Below, piece by piece: positions 28,046-36,912 of a DNA stretch of 64,000 nt. This DNA is from Enterobacter wuhouensis. Lineage in GTDB: Bacteria; Pseudomonadota; Gammaproteobacteria; Enterobacterales; Enterobacteriaceae. The position numbers and the translations under genes were made by a program. The notes under the pieces are model-generated. The model had not been told where the DNA came from, searched no databases, and saw only the letters and a program-made list of their open reading frames with translations. Location of the stretch: assembly GCF_004331265.1 (NCBI RefSeq), contig NZ_SJOO01000008.1, positions 62,001 to 126,000 of the forward strand, given 5' to 3'. Position 1 is the first letter of the stretch; the number at the start of each line of letters is the position of its first letter.

Positions 28046-29512
28046 TTACTTCGCCAGAACTTCCTGTGCGGTACGCTCAACCAGAGACAGCAGGACTTTA
28101 ACATCCTCCAGCGTCACGGTTGGGTTCAGCAGCGTCAGCTTCAGGCAGGTGATGCCGTTATGCTCGGTCACGCCGACGTTGGCGCGGCCAGACTCCAGCA
28201 GCGCATCGCCAATCTTCTGGTTCAGCAGGGCGATACCTGCATCATCCATCTGCGCCTGAGGACGGAAGCGGAACAGCACGCTCGCCAGCTGCGGCTGCAT
28301 GACCAGCTCCAGAGCAGGCTGCTCTTTCACGTAGGCCGCGACCTGCTGCGCCAGCGTCACGCCGTGATCGATGATCGCCGCGTACTGCTCCTGACCCAGC
28401 GCTTCCAGGCTCATCCACAGCTTCAGCGCGTCGAAACGACGGGTGGTCTGCAGAGACTTGGACACTAGGTTAGGCACGCCTGCTTCTTCGTCAAACTCAG
28501 AGTTCAGGTAGGCCGCCTGGTAGCGCATCAGCTCATAGTGACGCGCTTCTTTCAGCAGGAACGCGCCGCAGCTGATGGTCTGGAAGAACTGCTTGTGGAA
28601 GTCCAGGGTAATGGAATCCACCAGATCGATACCGTCCAGGTAGTGACGATACTGCTCGGACATCAGCAGCGCGCCGCCCCAGGCCGCATCAACGTGTACC
28701 CAGATGTTCTGCTTGGCCGCCAGTTCAGCAATGGCACGCAGCGGATCGATAGCACCGGCGTCGGTGGTACCTGCCGTCGCGACGATCGCCAGAATCTGTT
28801 CGCCGTTCGCGTTGCACTGCTCAATTTTCGCCGCCAGATCGGTCAGATCCATGCGGGAGAATTCGTCCGTTTTCACCTGCACCACGGACTGGTAGCCCAG
28901 ACCCATCAGCGCCATGTTTTTCTGCACGGAGAAGTGTGCGTTCTCGGAGCACAGCACGCGAATTTTGCGCAGATCGCCCACCAGGCCGTCCTGCTGAACG
29001 GAGTGACCCTGACGCGCGAAGAACGCATCGCGCGCCAGCATCAGGCCCATCAGGTTGCTCTGGGTGCCGCCGCTGGTGAAGACACCCGCGTCGCCAGCCT
29101 GATAACCCACGCGGGTACGCAGCCATTCGATCAGCTTAATTTCGATGATGGTTGCGGACGGGCTTTGATCCCAGGAGTCCATACTCTGGTTAGTGGCGTT
29201 GATCAGCACTTCCGCCGCCTGGCTGACGACCAGGCTTGGGCAGTGCAGATGCGCCACGCACTGTGGGTGATGAACGGACAGGCTGTCTTTCAGGAAGAAC
29301 TCCACGGCGCGTTCAATCGCCGCGTCGTTGCCCAGCCCTTTCGGATTGAAATCCAGCTTAATACGGTCGCGCAGTTCCGCGACCGTTTTGCCCTGGTACA
29401 TCTCAGGCTGTTTCAGCCACTGCATCACAGCCTGAGTGCTTTGTTCAATCGCCTGCTGGTAAGCGTCAATGCTCCGCGCAGAGGAGAACAAAATTGGGTT
29501 TGAATCAGACAT
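28046..29512 (-). CDS. ddc: L-2,4-diaminobutyrate decarboxylase
   Basis: PLP-dependent group II decarboxylase of 488 residues that converts L-2,4-diaminobutyrate to 1,3-diaminopropane. The PLP-binding lysine is Lys307 in DFHKQFF, preceded by the aspartate of VHVDAAWGG (Asp275). The N-terminal AHLHCPSLV and NATNQSMDSWDQSP blocks are characteristic of the diaminobutyrate-specific clade known from Acinetobacter and Enterobacter. The ATG at 29512 gives the family start MSDSNP. It lies 18 bases after dat, the enzyme that makes its substrate, and ends at an intrinsic terminator. Confidence 0.94.
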   Translation of the reverse strand: MSDSNPILFSSARSIDAYQQAIEQSTQAVMQWLKQPEMYQGKTVAELRDRIKLDFNPKGLGNDAAIERAVEFFLKDSLSVHHPQCVAHLHCPSLVVSQAAEVLINATNQSMDSWDQSPSATIIEIKLIEWLRTRVGYQAGDAGVFTSGGTQSNLMGLMLARDAFFARQGHSVQQDGLVGDLRKIRVLCSENAHFSVQKNMALMGLGYQSVVQVKTDEFSRMDLTDLAAKIEQCNANGEQILAIVATAGTTDAGAIDPLRAIAELAAKQNIWVHVDAAWGGALLMSEQYRHYLDGIDLVDSITLDFHKQFFQTISCGAFLLKEARHYELMRYQAAYLNSEFDEEAGVPNLVSKSLQTTRRFDALKLWMSLEALGQEQYAAIIDHGVTLAQQVAAYVKEQPALELVMQPQLASVLFRFRPQAQMDDAGIALLNQKIGDALLESGRANVGVTEHNGITCLKLTLLNPTVTLEDVKVLLSLVERTAQEVLAK

Positions 29513-29530
29513 CGTAATCAACAACTCCGG

Positions 29531-30904
29531 TTACGCCGGGCGAACGCCCGCAGCAAGCAGCGCCTGCTCGAATTTATCCAGGAAGATCTTCAGCTCGTCA
29601 TCGCTAATCAGCAGAGACGGCAGCAGACGCAGAACGATGCCGTTACGGCCGCCGCGCTCCAGAATCAGGCCGTTTTCGAAGCATTTCTTCTGAATCAGCG
29701 CAGACAGCTCGCCGTCGCCCGGGAAGCAGCCCATATGGTCAGCCGCTTCGTTTGGCTTAACGATTTCAATACCGATCATCATGCCCAGACCGCGAACGTG
29801 ACCGATAACAGGGTAGCGTTTAGCCAGCGCTTTCAGCTGGTCTTTCAGCCATTCGCCCTGTGCAGCCACTTTGCCCGCGATGTTCTGGTCTTTCAGGATT
29901 TTCAGGGTCGTCAGACCGGTTGCCATCGCCAGCTGGTTGCCGCGGAAGGTGCCGGTATGGTGCCCCGGCGCCCATGCGTCGAACTGCTTTTTGATACCGA
30001 GCACGGCCAGCGGCAGGCCGCCACCGACAGCTTTAGACATCACGATGATGTCTGGCTCAATGCCGGCGTGTTCGAAGGCGAAGAATTTACCGGTACGCGC
30101 AAAGCCCGCCTGAACTTCGTCGAGGATCAGCAGAATGCCGTGTTCCTGAGTCACTTTACGGATGCGCTGCAGCCACTCAGCCGGAGCCGGGTTCACGCCG
30201 CCTTCGCCCTGAACCGCTTCCAGGATCACCGCAGCAGGTTTACGCACGCCGCTTTCAACGTCGTTGATCAGGTTATCGAAATAGTAAGTCAGCGCTTTCA
30301 CGCCCGCTTCACCACCGATACCCAGCGGGCAGCGGTACTCGTGCGGATAAGGCATGAACTGGACTTCTGGCATCATACCGTCAACCGCTTCTTTCGGAGA
30401 CAGGTTGCCGGTGACGGACAGCGCGCCGTGGGTCATGCCGTGGTAACCACCAGAGAAGCTGATGATACCGCTGCGACCGGTCACTTTTTTCGCCAGCTTC
30501 AGCGCCGCTTCAACGGCGTCAGCACCGGATGGACCGGTGAACTGCAGGCAATACTCTTTGCCCTGACCAGGCAGCAGAGACAGCAAATATTCGGAAAACG
30601 CGTCTTTCAGAGGCGTAGTCAGATCCAATGTATGTAACGGCAAGCCGCTGGTAATGACATTTTGGATGCTTTTCAGCACATCAGGATGATTGTGGCCAAG
30701 CGCAAGGGTGCCAGCGCCGGCTAAACAGTCAAGGTATTCTTTATTATCTGCATCGGTGATCCACACGCCATCTGCTTTAGTAATCGCTAAAGGCAGCTTG
30801 CGCGGATAACTCCTGACGTTAGATTCAAACTCGGCCTGACGGGCCAGATAGGTTTCGTTGCTTTTATGGGCATCTACGGTGTCAATACGGACTTTATCCG
30901 TCAT
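29531..30904 (-). CDS. dat: diaminobutyrate--2-oxoglutarate transaminase
   Basis: Class III PLP aminotransferase of 457 residues that makes L-2,4-diaminobutyrate from aspartate beta-semialdehyde using glutamate. The PLP lysine is Lys291 within [11 protein letters not shown], with the [12 protein letters not shown] block about 30 residues before it. The [15 protein letters not shown] phosphate-binding region lies near 127-141. Two ATGs stand side by side at 30907 and 30904. The second is chosen because aggag then sits 7 bases upstream. It is the first gene of the dat-ddc operon, and a strong promoter lies about 90 bases upstream. Confidence 0.94.
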   Translation of the reverse strand: MTDKVRIDTVDAHKSNETYLARQAEFESNVRSYPRKLPLAITKADGVWITDADNKEYLDCLAGAGTLALGHNHPDVLKSIQNVITSGLPLHTLDLTTPLKDAFSEYLLSLLPGQGKEYCLQFTGPSGADAVEAALKLAKKVTGRSGIISFSGGYHGMTHGALSVTGNLSPKEAVDGMMPEVQFMPYPHEYRCPLGIGGEAGVKALTYYFDNLINDVESGVRKPAAVILEAVQGEGGVNPAPAEWLQRIRKVTQEHGILLILDEVQAGFARTGKFFAFEHAGIEPDIIVMSKAVGGGLPLAVLGIKKQFDAWAPGHHTGTFRGNQLAMATGLTTLKILKDQNIAGKVAAQGEWLKDQLKALAKRYPVIGHVRGLGMMIGIEIVKPNEAADHMGCFPGDGELSALIQKKCFENGLILERGGRNGIVLRLLPSLLISDDELKIFLDKFEQALLAAGVRPA

Positions 30905-30992
30905 CATATCACTCCTACAACCGCGGCTTCGTTATGCGCCACGATTGAATAAAAAGTTAAAAAACAGATGGGGGTGTCTAAAAAACGCCGCC

Positions 30993-31021
30993 AATATAGA
31001 GCCTTTTTAGACGGGGCTCAA
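30993..31021 (-). promoter_or_regulatory. sigma-70 promoter of dat-ddc
   Basis: On the reverse strand, ttgagc (31016-31021) and tatatt (30993-30998) are separated by exactly 17 bases. This predicts a transcript start near 30985 and a leader of about 80 bases before dat. No operator-like symmetry is obvious. The remainder of the 316-base gap up to 31220 shows only the terminator of the next gene. Confidence 0.65.
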
Positions 31022-31190
31022 TGGTTAATTTGTTTACTGTTTTGTTACATAGCGTGCAGGAGGTGAGATATCCCGCTTTTCGGCGATAAAAGTACGCGTT
31101 CTGTACAATGAAAACAGGCGCTTACGGTACCTTTTCGCAGACTGTAAAAGTAGACGGAAGAGTGTTACAAATCGTGCCTTTTTCCAGGAG

Positions 31191-31213
31191 AAAAGGAGGC
31201 GAAAAACCTCCTT
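31191..31213 (-). terminator. hairpin after the secreted-protein gene
   Basis: A perfect 7-bp stem aaggagg/cctcctt (31193-31199 with 31207-31213) around a 7-base loop, followed on the reverse strand by a short T-run. It starts 8 bases after the stop codon of the gene at 31221. Confidence 0.6.
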
Positions 31214-31220
31214 GCGATCG

Positions 31221-31658
31221 TTATTTCTGCGTTACCTGCAAAATGCCGTTCTCGCGACCTTTGGTTTTATTCCAGCTTGCATCCGTAATACCCTTTGCAT
31301 CGAGGCTAATGGATATAACAAACCCGTCTCCCTGTATTTCATAGAAGTTAGCATTCAGGCGTTTGACGATCGCTTTTTTGCCATTCACCGTGGCGTTAAA
31401 AAAGCCGTTTGAAATCGTGGCATTAACGGTGCCAGAAGAGAAGGACGCCTCACGCATGGGATCGTGGATAGCCGTTGTCTGCTGGTGCCCCGCCGCGTTT
31501 TCCGCTTTGGTTTTGTGAATATCACACGAGCCGTCGCCATCGCTAAGCTGGGTACATCCGGAGCGCTCCAGCTGCGCGCGATAGTGAGCGTTAATGGCAT
31601 GGGCCGGAGCCGCCGCGACGGTGAATAACAGCGCAATCAGGGCTAATTTTGTTTTCAT
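31221..31658 (-). CDS. secreted protein of unknown function
   Basis: I do not recognise this 145-residue protein. A clear signal peptide (residues 1-21, cut after AHA) predicts export. The mature part has two cysteines (GCTQLSDGDGSCDIH, residues 35 and 45) that could form a disulfide. A glycine/threonine/asparagine-rich strand-like region, SSGTVNATISNGFFNATVNG, lies in the middle. No catalytic motif is visible. The ribosome binding site aagg stands about 7 bases upstream of the ATG and overlaps the stop of a short hydrophobic frame, so the two may be one operon. It lies in an accessory patch next to an adhesin-like gene. Confidence 0.65.
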   Translation of the reverse strand: MKTKLALIALLFTVAAAPAHAINAHYRAQLERSGCTQLSDGDGSCDIHKTKAENAAGHQQTTAIHDPMREASFSSGTVNATISNGFFNATVNGKKAIVKRLNANFYEIQGDGFVISISLDAKGITDASWNKTKGRENGILQVTQK

Positions 31659-31667
31659 TGCAAAACC

Positions 31668-31772
31668 TTAATAATGACACAGGTTATAGGAAACGTACAT
31701 TACGCCAATCCACACCCCGACAGAAATAAGCATCAGGTACAGAACGGCAGAAATAAAAATGTATTTGGACAT
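31668..31772 (-). CDS. possible 34-residue hydrophobic membrane peptide
   Basis: Reading the reverse strand gives a 34-residue frame starting MSKYIFISAVLYLMLISVGV, one membrane span, and ending in a polar NLCHY. Its stop lies 9 bases before the ATG of the secreted protein gene and overlaps that gene's ribosome binding site, which suggests translational coupling. Its own ribosome binding site is poor. It could be a genuine small membrane protein or a chance frame. Confidence 0.4.
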   Translation of the reverse strand: MSKYIFISAVLYLMLISVGVWIGVMYVSYNLCHY

Positions 31773-31793
31773 GCTATGGCTTATTATCATTAT

Positions 31794-31810
31794 TCTCATC
31801 TGAGATGAGA
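31794..31810. terminator. small hairpin after the adhesin-like gene
   Basis: A 7-bp perfect stem tctcatc/gatgaga with a 3-base loop, 36 bases beyond the stop of the reverse-strand gene that ends at 31846. Only a mixed A/T tract follows, so it is at best a weak terminator. Confidence 0.35.
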
Positions 31811-31845
31811 GGGCATTATATAAAGCTGCTCTCTGAACTGAATCT

Positions 31846-32892
31846 TCAAAAGCCCATACCTATGCCTACCGACGCGCCCATATTATTCGCGGTGTCATCA
31901 GAGAAACTCACTTTTGCGATAACATTGGCATTGAAATTAACGGAGGCACCTACCGCAAGAGCGCTTTCACCATTGTAGGTCGCACCGCCAGCAGAAAACA
32001 TGACGTGCTGATTGGTCTGTACCTGGGGCAGGCCCGCCATCGCCATTGCTCCTGAAATCCCGGCGTTGGCTTGTTTTCGGTTATTATCCACCTCATCATG
32101 CAGCGATTTAAACTGCTGGTTAGAATTGTTATTTATGGCCTGCAACGTTTGCTTCGTTGCCTGCAAATCCTGCGCAGTAGTGGTAATCGTCTGGCTGTTT
32201 TTGACGACTTTCGCCTGCGTAACGGTATCAACTTGCATTTTAGTAACGGTGGTCGTCACGCCGTCCTTGCCTTTTTGGCCGTCGCGGCCATTCAGCCCGG
32301 TAGCGCCCTGTGCGCCGGTATCGCCTTTATCGCCTTTCGCGCCGTCTTTGCCGTTGATACCGTTGGTGGCTTTGGGGGCTTTTTCCAGGGCGTCAAGGCG
32401 GCTATCCTGAACGCCATTGATGCGTTCAACGGTGATAATGGCATTACCGTTAGCCGCAACGCCTGTTAAAGCAGCATCCCCTTTTTTGTTGGCGGTGTCT
32501 GCCAGCACTCCGGCCAATTTGGCTTCACGGTCAACGTTTGCAATATCGCCCTTTAAGTTTCCGACATCATTCTGCAGAGTAAGGATATTAGAGCCATTTA
32601 CCACGTTCTGCTGTAACGCCTGGCCTGCTTTATTGCCAGCCAGAAGTATTGCATCATCACGCAGCAAGTTTTCTTGTTTGATCTTAATAACATCGCCGTC
32701 AACGTTAGAAATGCGGTCGTAATTACCTTGAGTTTGATCGCCGAATTGTTTATTAATCTGCGTTTGCGTCCAGCCTAATGAATCCTGAACGTCATCGGTA
32801 CTTATAACGGCCGCCCTCGCCACATCGAATGAACCCACTAACACAACGCTTACAACAACAATTGAAACTGCAGATTTATTAAAAGCTTTCAT
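31846..32892 (-). CDS. short trimeric autotransporter-like protein with collagen-like tract
   Basis: A 348-residue exported protein with a signal peptide (cut after ARA, about residue 27). Residues 30-175 look helical and coiled-coil-prone. A collagen-like tract follows, with glycine at every third position from 178 to 211 (about 11 Gly-X-Y triplets, rich in GKD, GDK and GRD). A second coiled-coil stretch (about 235-275) leads into a C-terminal YadA-type membrane anchor: KQANAGISGAMAMAGLPQ, then four beta strands ending GIGMGF with a terminal phenylalanine. The layout fits a small trimeric surface protein, short for the family and without a recognisable YadA head. Host ligand and role are unknown. 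Confidence 0.82.
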   Translation of the reverse strand: MKAFNKSAVSIVVVSVVLVGSFDVARAAVISTDDVQDSLGWTQTQINKQFGDQTQGNYDRISNVDGDVIKIKQENLLRDDAILLAGNKAGQALQQNVVNGSNILTLQNDVGNLKGDIANVDREAKLAGVLADTANKKGDAALTGVAANGNAIITVERINGVQDSRLDALEKAPKATNGINGKDGAKGDKGDTGAQGATGLNGRDGQKGKDGVTTTVTKMQVDTVTQAKVVKNSQTITTTAQDLQATKQTLQAINNNSNQQFKSLHDEVDNNRKQANAGISGAMAMAGLPQVQTNQHVMFSAGGATYNGESALAVGASVNFNANVIAKVSFSDDTANNMGASVGIGMGF

Positions 32893-33480
32893 TTGAAGAA
32901 CTCACATCATTAAGGTATTAAAAAATTAATAAAATAGTTTGGGTTTCATTAAGCAGAAAGTTATGTCAGTGTCTGCTAATCGCTGCACATTCTTTTTTAG
33001 TAACGGGAATAAACTATCAATTAAAGCCAAAGTAATGATTTTGATCTAAATCATAAATGATCTGAATATACTAAGTGGTCGGGGGTGGTGCCGGGAGACT
33101 TTATTTAATGTATACATTAGGTTATTTCTGGAATGACCAGTGAAGGCCGAATGTTAAGCTATTGATGGGAATGATGTTGTTTGCCTTAATAATTTAAAGT
33201 GATTTTCTTTTTGGGTTTCGTACGAAAGAATATTTCGCATCTAATAAAACAAATGACAAATCAAAAAAATATAAATATAACAAAGCCTGGAATAATAGTT
33301 TTGTAATGAGCAAATAACTATAAAAAAACACAATTAACGTAATCTCAATGTAAGCAGGATAATGAGTGAAAAACGCATAAGGATTTTCTGCCTGATAAAC
33401 CCGGTGATACCTCGAAACACCTTGCACCTTGCCTACGGCCCCGGTTAAACTAGGTATTGATAGGTTAATTGATTTTAACT
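32893..33480 (-). promoter_or_regulatory. A+T-rich region upstream of the adhesin-like gene, with FNR-like box
   Basis: This gene-free stretch between the adhesin-like gene and the thiM leader is visibly A+T-rich compared with its surroundings. It holds an FNR-type box, ttgatctaaatcat at 33041-33054 (nine of ten conserved positions of TTGAT-N4-ATCAA), about 150 bases upstream of the adhesin start. A perfect 14-base palindrome taatgtatacatta lies at 33106-33119. A reverse frame at 33194-33427 starts with GTG, has no ribosome binding site and is of low complexity; I do not call it a gene. Confidence 0.4.
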
Positions 33481-33500
33481 AATTGTTTTATCAGTAATTT

Positions 33501-33579
33501 GACTCGGGGTGCCCTTCTTCGTTGAAGGCTGAGAAATACCCGTATTACCTGATCTGGATAATGCCAGCGTAGGGAAGTC
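33501..33579 (+). ncRNA. TPP riboswitch (thi box) of thiM
   Basis: The thiamine pyrophosphate aptamer is nearly the same as the E. coli thiM element. It opens gactcggggtgccc, carries the pyrimidine-sensing ggctgagaaatacccgta and the pyrophosphate-sensing acctgatctggataatgcca, and closes cgtagggaagtc to pair with the start. The expression platform at 33580-33627 contains the thiM ribosome binding site aggag at 33616-33620. TPP binding is expected to hide that site and lower translation, as established for E. coli thiM. Confidence 0.95.
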
Positions 33580-33627
33580 AGATGCCTTCCCGGTCATCGC
33601 TTCTTTCCGCACGGCAGGAGCGAAACC

Positions 33628-34398
33628 ATGCAGCCTGACCTGCTCGATCTACACGTTTTACATCAGTTCCGTACCCGTTCTCCGCTCACCCACTGTATGA
33701 CTAACGACGTCGTTCAGGCCTTTACGGCCAACGTTCTGCTCGCGCTGGGTGCCTCTCCGGCGATGGTGATCGAAGCCGAAGAGGCTGAACAGTTTGCGGC
33801 GCTAGCCGATGCGCTGCTGATCAACGTCGGCACGCTGACCGCGCCGCGCGCCCAGTCGATGCGTCGTGCAATTGAAAGCGCGGTGGACGCGGGCAAACCC
33901 TGGACGCTCGACCCGGTCGCCGTAGGCGCGCTGGCGTTCCGCACCCGTTTCTGCCATCAAATCCTCACCCTCAAACCTGCAGCCATTCGCGGCAATGCGT
34001 CGGAAATTCTCGCCCTTGCCGGAATGAGCGCGGGCGGTCGCGGGGTCGATACGACCGATACCGCTTCTACGGCGCTTCCCGCAGCACAGGCGCTGGCGCG
34101 CCAGGTCAATACCATCGTGGTCGTGACGGGAGAAGTGGATTACGTCACTGACGGACAGAGGATACGCACCGTTACGGGTGGCGATCCGCTAATGACCCGC
34201 GTCGTCGGCACAGGCTGCGCGCTCTCGGCAGTCGTGGCAGCCAGCTGTTCACTGCCCGGCGACCGGCTGGATAACATCGCCGCCGCCTGCGGATGGATGA
34301 AGCGCGCCGGAACGGTCGCCGTGGCGCAGTCACGCGGTCCCGGCAGCTTCGCAAGCGCGTTTCTCGACGCGCTTTATACGCTGGAGGAGCAGGCATGA
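33628..34398 (+). CDS. thiM: hydroxyethylthiazole kinase
   Basis: Ribokinase-like enzyme that phosphorylates the thiazole alcohol (HET) for thiamine salvage, 256 residues against 262 in E. coli. The family blocks [25 protein letters not shown] and the ATP/phosphate region [19 protein letters not shown] with the catalytic cysteine/aspartate pocket are intact. It is controlled by the TPP riboswitch directly upstream and its stop overlaps the thiD start (atga). Confidence 0.95.
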   Translation: MQPDLLDLHVLHQFRTRSPLTHCMTNDVVQAFTANVLLALGASPAMVIEAEEAEQFAALADALLINVGTLTAPRAQSMRRAIESAVDAGKPWTLDPVAVGALAFRTRFCHQILTLKPAAIRGNASEILALAGMSAGGRGVDTTDTASTALPAAQALARQVNTIVVVTGEVDYVTDGQRIRTVTGGDPLMTRVVGTGCALSAVVAASCSLPGDRLDNIAAACGWMKRAGTVAVAQSRGPGSFASAFLDALYTLEEQA

Positions 34399-35195
34399 AG
34401 CGAATCAACGCACTCACCATTGCCGGCACCGACCCAAGCGGCGGCGCAGGCATCCAGGCTGACCTGAAAACCTTCTCCGCGCTTGGCGCATACGGCTGTT
34501 CCGTGATTACCGCGCTGGTGGCGCAAAATACGCGCGGCGTACAGTCGGTCTACCATATCGAACCGGATTTTGTCGCCGCGCAGCTGGATTCGGTGTTTAG
34601 CGACGTGCGCATTGATACCACCAAAATCGGCATGCTGGCCGAGACGGATATCGTCGACGCGGTGGCCGAGCGTCTTAAACGCTATCAGGTGCAAAACGTG
34701 GTGCTCGATACCGTGATGCTGGCAAAAAGCGGTGACCCGCTGCTCTCCGCCTCTGCCGTTGAGACGTTGCGCAAAAAGCTGTTGCCGCAGGTGGCGCTGA
34801 TTACGCCAAACCTGCCGGAAGCCGCGGCGCTGCTGGACGCTGCGCACGCGCAAACGGAACGTGAAATGAAAGAGCAGGGGCGGGCGCTGCTGGCGATGGG
34901 CTGCGGCGCAGTGCTGATGAAGGGCGGGCATCTTGACGACGCCGAAAGCCCGGACTGGCTCTTCACCCGCGACGGTGAAACGCGCTTTACCGCCCCGCGC
35001 GTGCAGACCAAAAACACCCACGGCACGGGCTGCACGCTCTCTGCCGCGCTGGCGGCGCTGCGACCGCGGCACAGCGGCTGGGCAGATACGGTGCAGGAAG
35101 CCAAGAGTTGGCTCTCGGCGGCGCTGGCAAAAGCCGATACTCTGGAGGTCGGTCACGGTATTGGACCGGTTCACCATTTTCATGCATGGTGGTAA
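34395..35195 (+). CDS. thiD: hydroxymethylpyrimidine kinase / phosphomethylpyrimidine kinase
   Basis: Bifunctional ribokinase-fold kinase that phosphorylates HMP and then HMP-P to HMP-PP for thiamine synthesis, 266 residues. It opens with [20 protein letters not shown], and the anion-hole motif [16 protein letters not shown] lies near 205-220. The ATG at 34395 overlaps the thiM stop and has aggag upstream; longer upstream frames run inside thiM. It forms the thiMD operon under one riboswitch. Confidence 0.95.
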   Translation: MKRINALTIAGTDPSGGAGIQADLKTFSALGAYGCSVITALVAQNTRGVQSVYHIEPDFVAAQLDSVFSDVRIDTTKIGMLAETDIVDAVAERLKRYQVQNVVLDTVMLAKSGDPLLSASAVETLRKKLLPQVALITPNLPEAAALLDAAHAQTEREMKEQGRALLAMGCGAVLMKGGHLDDAESPDWLFTRDGETRFTAPRVQTKNTHGTGCTLSAALAALRPRHSGWADTVQEAKSWLSAALAKADTLEVGHGIGPVHHFHAWW

Positions 35196-35238
35196 CTCAG
35201 TATAATGGCTGTAAACACCACGCCTGAGAAAAACAGAG

Positions 35239-35985
35239 ATGGAACAAGCGCATACCCGGCTAATCGCTCAGCTGAATGAACGGATCTCAGCAGCAGACAA
35301 GACGCCGCTGTACCTGAAATTTGCCGAAACGGTAAAAAACGCGGTACGCAGCGGCGTGCTGGAGCACGGGAATATCCTGCCCGGCGAGCGAGATCTGAGC
35401 CAGTTAACCGGCGTGTCGCGCATCACAGTGCGTAAGGCAATGCAGGCGCTTGAGGAGGAGGGCGTGGTCACGCGCTCCCGCGGCTACGGGACGCAAATCA
35501 ATAACATCTTCGAGTATTCGCTGAAGGAGGCGCGCGGGTTCTCACAGCAGGTGGTGCTGCGGGGCAAAAAGCCCAACACCCTGTGGGTCAACAAGCGGGT
35601 GGTGAAATGCCCCCAAGAGGTGGCTAATCATCTTTCGATCGCGCCGGACAGCGAGGTCTTTTTGCTCAAGCGCATTCGTTACGTTGATGATGATGCGGTC
35701 TCCATTGAAGAGTCCTGGGTGCCGACGGGATTCATCCACGATCCCGATGCGATCGGCGTCTCGCTGTACGATTACTTCCGCAGCCAGAATATCTTTCCTC
35801 AGCGCACCCGCTCCCGCGTGAGCGCCCGCATGCCGGACAGCGAGTTTCAGACGCACATTAAGATGGACGAAAAAATACCGGTGCTGGTGATCAAGCAGGT
35901 TGCGCTTGACCAACAGCACCGGCCGATTGAGTACAGCATCAGCTACTGCCGCAGCGATCTATACGTCTTCGTGTGCGAGGAGTAA
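35239..35985 (+). CDS. yegW: GntR/HutC-type transcriptional regulator YegW
   Basis: GntR-family regulator of 248 residues, the same length as E. coli YegW. The N-terminal winged helix-turn-helix covers about 25-95 (LPGERDLSQLTGVSRITVRK). The C-terminal UTRA ligand-binding domain covers about 110-245 (SIEESWVPTGFIHD). It stands next to the yegTUV operon on the other strand and is probably its regulator, with ligand likely a nucleoside or derivative (inference). The last 27 bases overlap the end of yegV. Confidence 0.92.
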   Translation: MEQAHTRLIAQLNERISAADKTPLYLKFAETVKNAVRSGVLEHGNILPGERDLSQLTGVSRITVRKAMQALEEEGVVTRSRGYGTQINNIFEYSLKEARGFSQQVVLRGKKPNTLWVNKRVVKCPQEVANHLSIAPDSEVFLLKRIRYVDDDAVSIEESWVPTGFIHDPDAIGVSLYDYFRSQNIFPQRTRSRVSARMPDSEFQTHIKMDEKIPVLVIKQVALDQQHRPIEYSISYCRSDLYVFVCEE

Positions 35986-36912
35986 TTCCTCGCGGGTTGG
36001 CGCACAGTCGCCGCCGCGGTGGCTGACCACCCAGGCGGCTACCGCATTCCCCAGCAGCACCGCATCTGGAAGCGTCCATCCCGCCGCCAGCCCCGCGAGC
36101 GTGCCTCCCGCGTGGCTATCGCCCGCACCAATGGTATCCACAACCGTGGCAGGAAACGCCGGAACAACGCCAGAGGCGTCACCGTCGTACCAGGCTGCGC
36201 CGTCTTTATCATGGCGCACTATCAGCGGAGCACCAAAGCGCTGCTGCCACTGTGCGCCCAGGGTATCCACGACGAATCCGAATCTTTCAGCGGCAATCTC
36301 TGCTTCCTGGCGATTGAGCGATACGATCGGCCCGCAGGCCATAATCCGCGCCATCAGCGCGTCGGGAACGTCCGCGATGCGGGGGCCGAAATCGATAAAG
36401 GCCGTCACGTCACGCAGTCCTTCCAGCCAGGCCGTCAGCAGTTCTCCGCACTGCGAGGCCAGCTGGTAGCCGGACAACGAAACCAGGCTATTCTTCGGAA
36501 CGTTAAGCCCGTCAAGCCAGCTCGGCTGCCACTGGTTCTCCACGCCGCTAAAGGACATAAAGGTGCGCTCGCCGTCAGGCTCCACCAGCGCCAGGCACCA
36601 GCCGTTATCGCCAGCTTCGGCCTCTACGGCGCTGTGCAGATCCTGCTTCGCCATCGCGTTGCGGATAATATCCGCCCACACGCCGTGTCCGACGGGCAGG
36701 GCGTTTTGTGACGAAATGCCGAGCCGCTTCAGGGCGATAGCAATATTCAGCGCGCAGCCGCCGATATTGACGCCCTGCTGCTTAAGCTCGATATCGCACC
36801 CGCGCCAGGGCAGGGCGTAGGCGTCGGCGATAACGTCAATCACCGCCGCGCCCAGCACCGTCACCGGACGCGTGGCGCGCAGCGCTTCAAGGCGTTGGGC
36901 AAACGAACTCAT
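35959..36912 (-). CDS. yegV: PfkB-family sugar/nucleoside kinase YegV
   Basis: Ribokinase-family kinase of 317 residues, matching E. coli YegV (321). The N-terminal GG block is GCDIELKQQGVNIGGCALNIA. The C-terminal PfkB signature DTIGAGDSHAGG carries the catalytic aspartate. Operon partners are an ADP-ribosylglycohydrolase and a nucleoside transporter, so a nucleoside or ribose-type substrate is likely (inference). The ATG at 36912 overlaps the yegU stop (atga); a longer frame extending into yegU is rejected. Its 3' end runs 27 bases into yegW. Confidence 0.92.
   Translation of the reverse strand: MSSFAQRLEALRATRPVTVLGAAVIDVIADAYALPWRGCDIELKQQGVNIGGCALNIAIALKRLGISSQNALPVGHGVWADIIRNAMAKQDLHSAVEAEAGDNGWCLALVEPDGERTFMSFSGVENQWQPSWLDGLNVPKNSLVSLSGYQLASQCGELLTAWLEGLRDVTAFIDFGPRIADVPDALMARIMACGPIVSLNRQEAEIAAERFGFVVDTLGAQWQQRFGAPLIVRHDKDGAAWYDGDASGVVPAFPATVVDTIGAGDSHAGGTLAGLAAGWTLPDAVLLGNAVAAWVVSHRGGDCAPTREELLLAHEDV

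Noticed and set aside
28538-30637. Long plus-strand frames of 321 and 300 residues
   Set aside because: Antisense to ddc and dat, whose PLP-enzyme motifs are unmistakable on the minus strand.
31108-31344. 78-residue plus-strand frame between dat and the secreted-protein gene
   Set aside because: It runs into the secreted-protein gene on the other strand, includes the terminator hairpin and shows no domain.
32311-32360. Short in-gene direct repeats as a mobile or slippage element
   Set aside because: The repetition reflects the Gly-X-Y codons of the collagen-like tract within an intact reading frame.
33194-33427. 77-residue minus-strand frame in the A+T-rich gap
   Set aside because: GTG start with no ribosome binding site, low-complexity phenylalanine/leucine/tyrosine content expected by chance in A+T-rich DNA.
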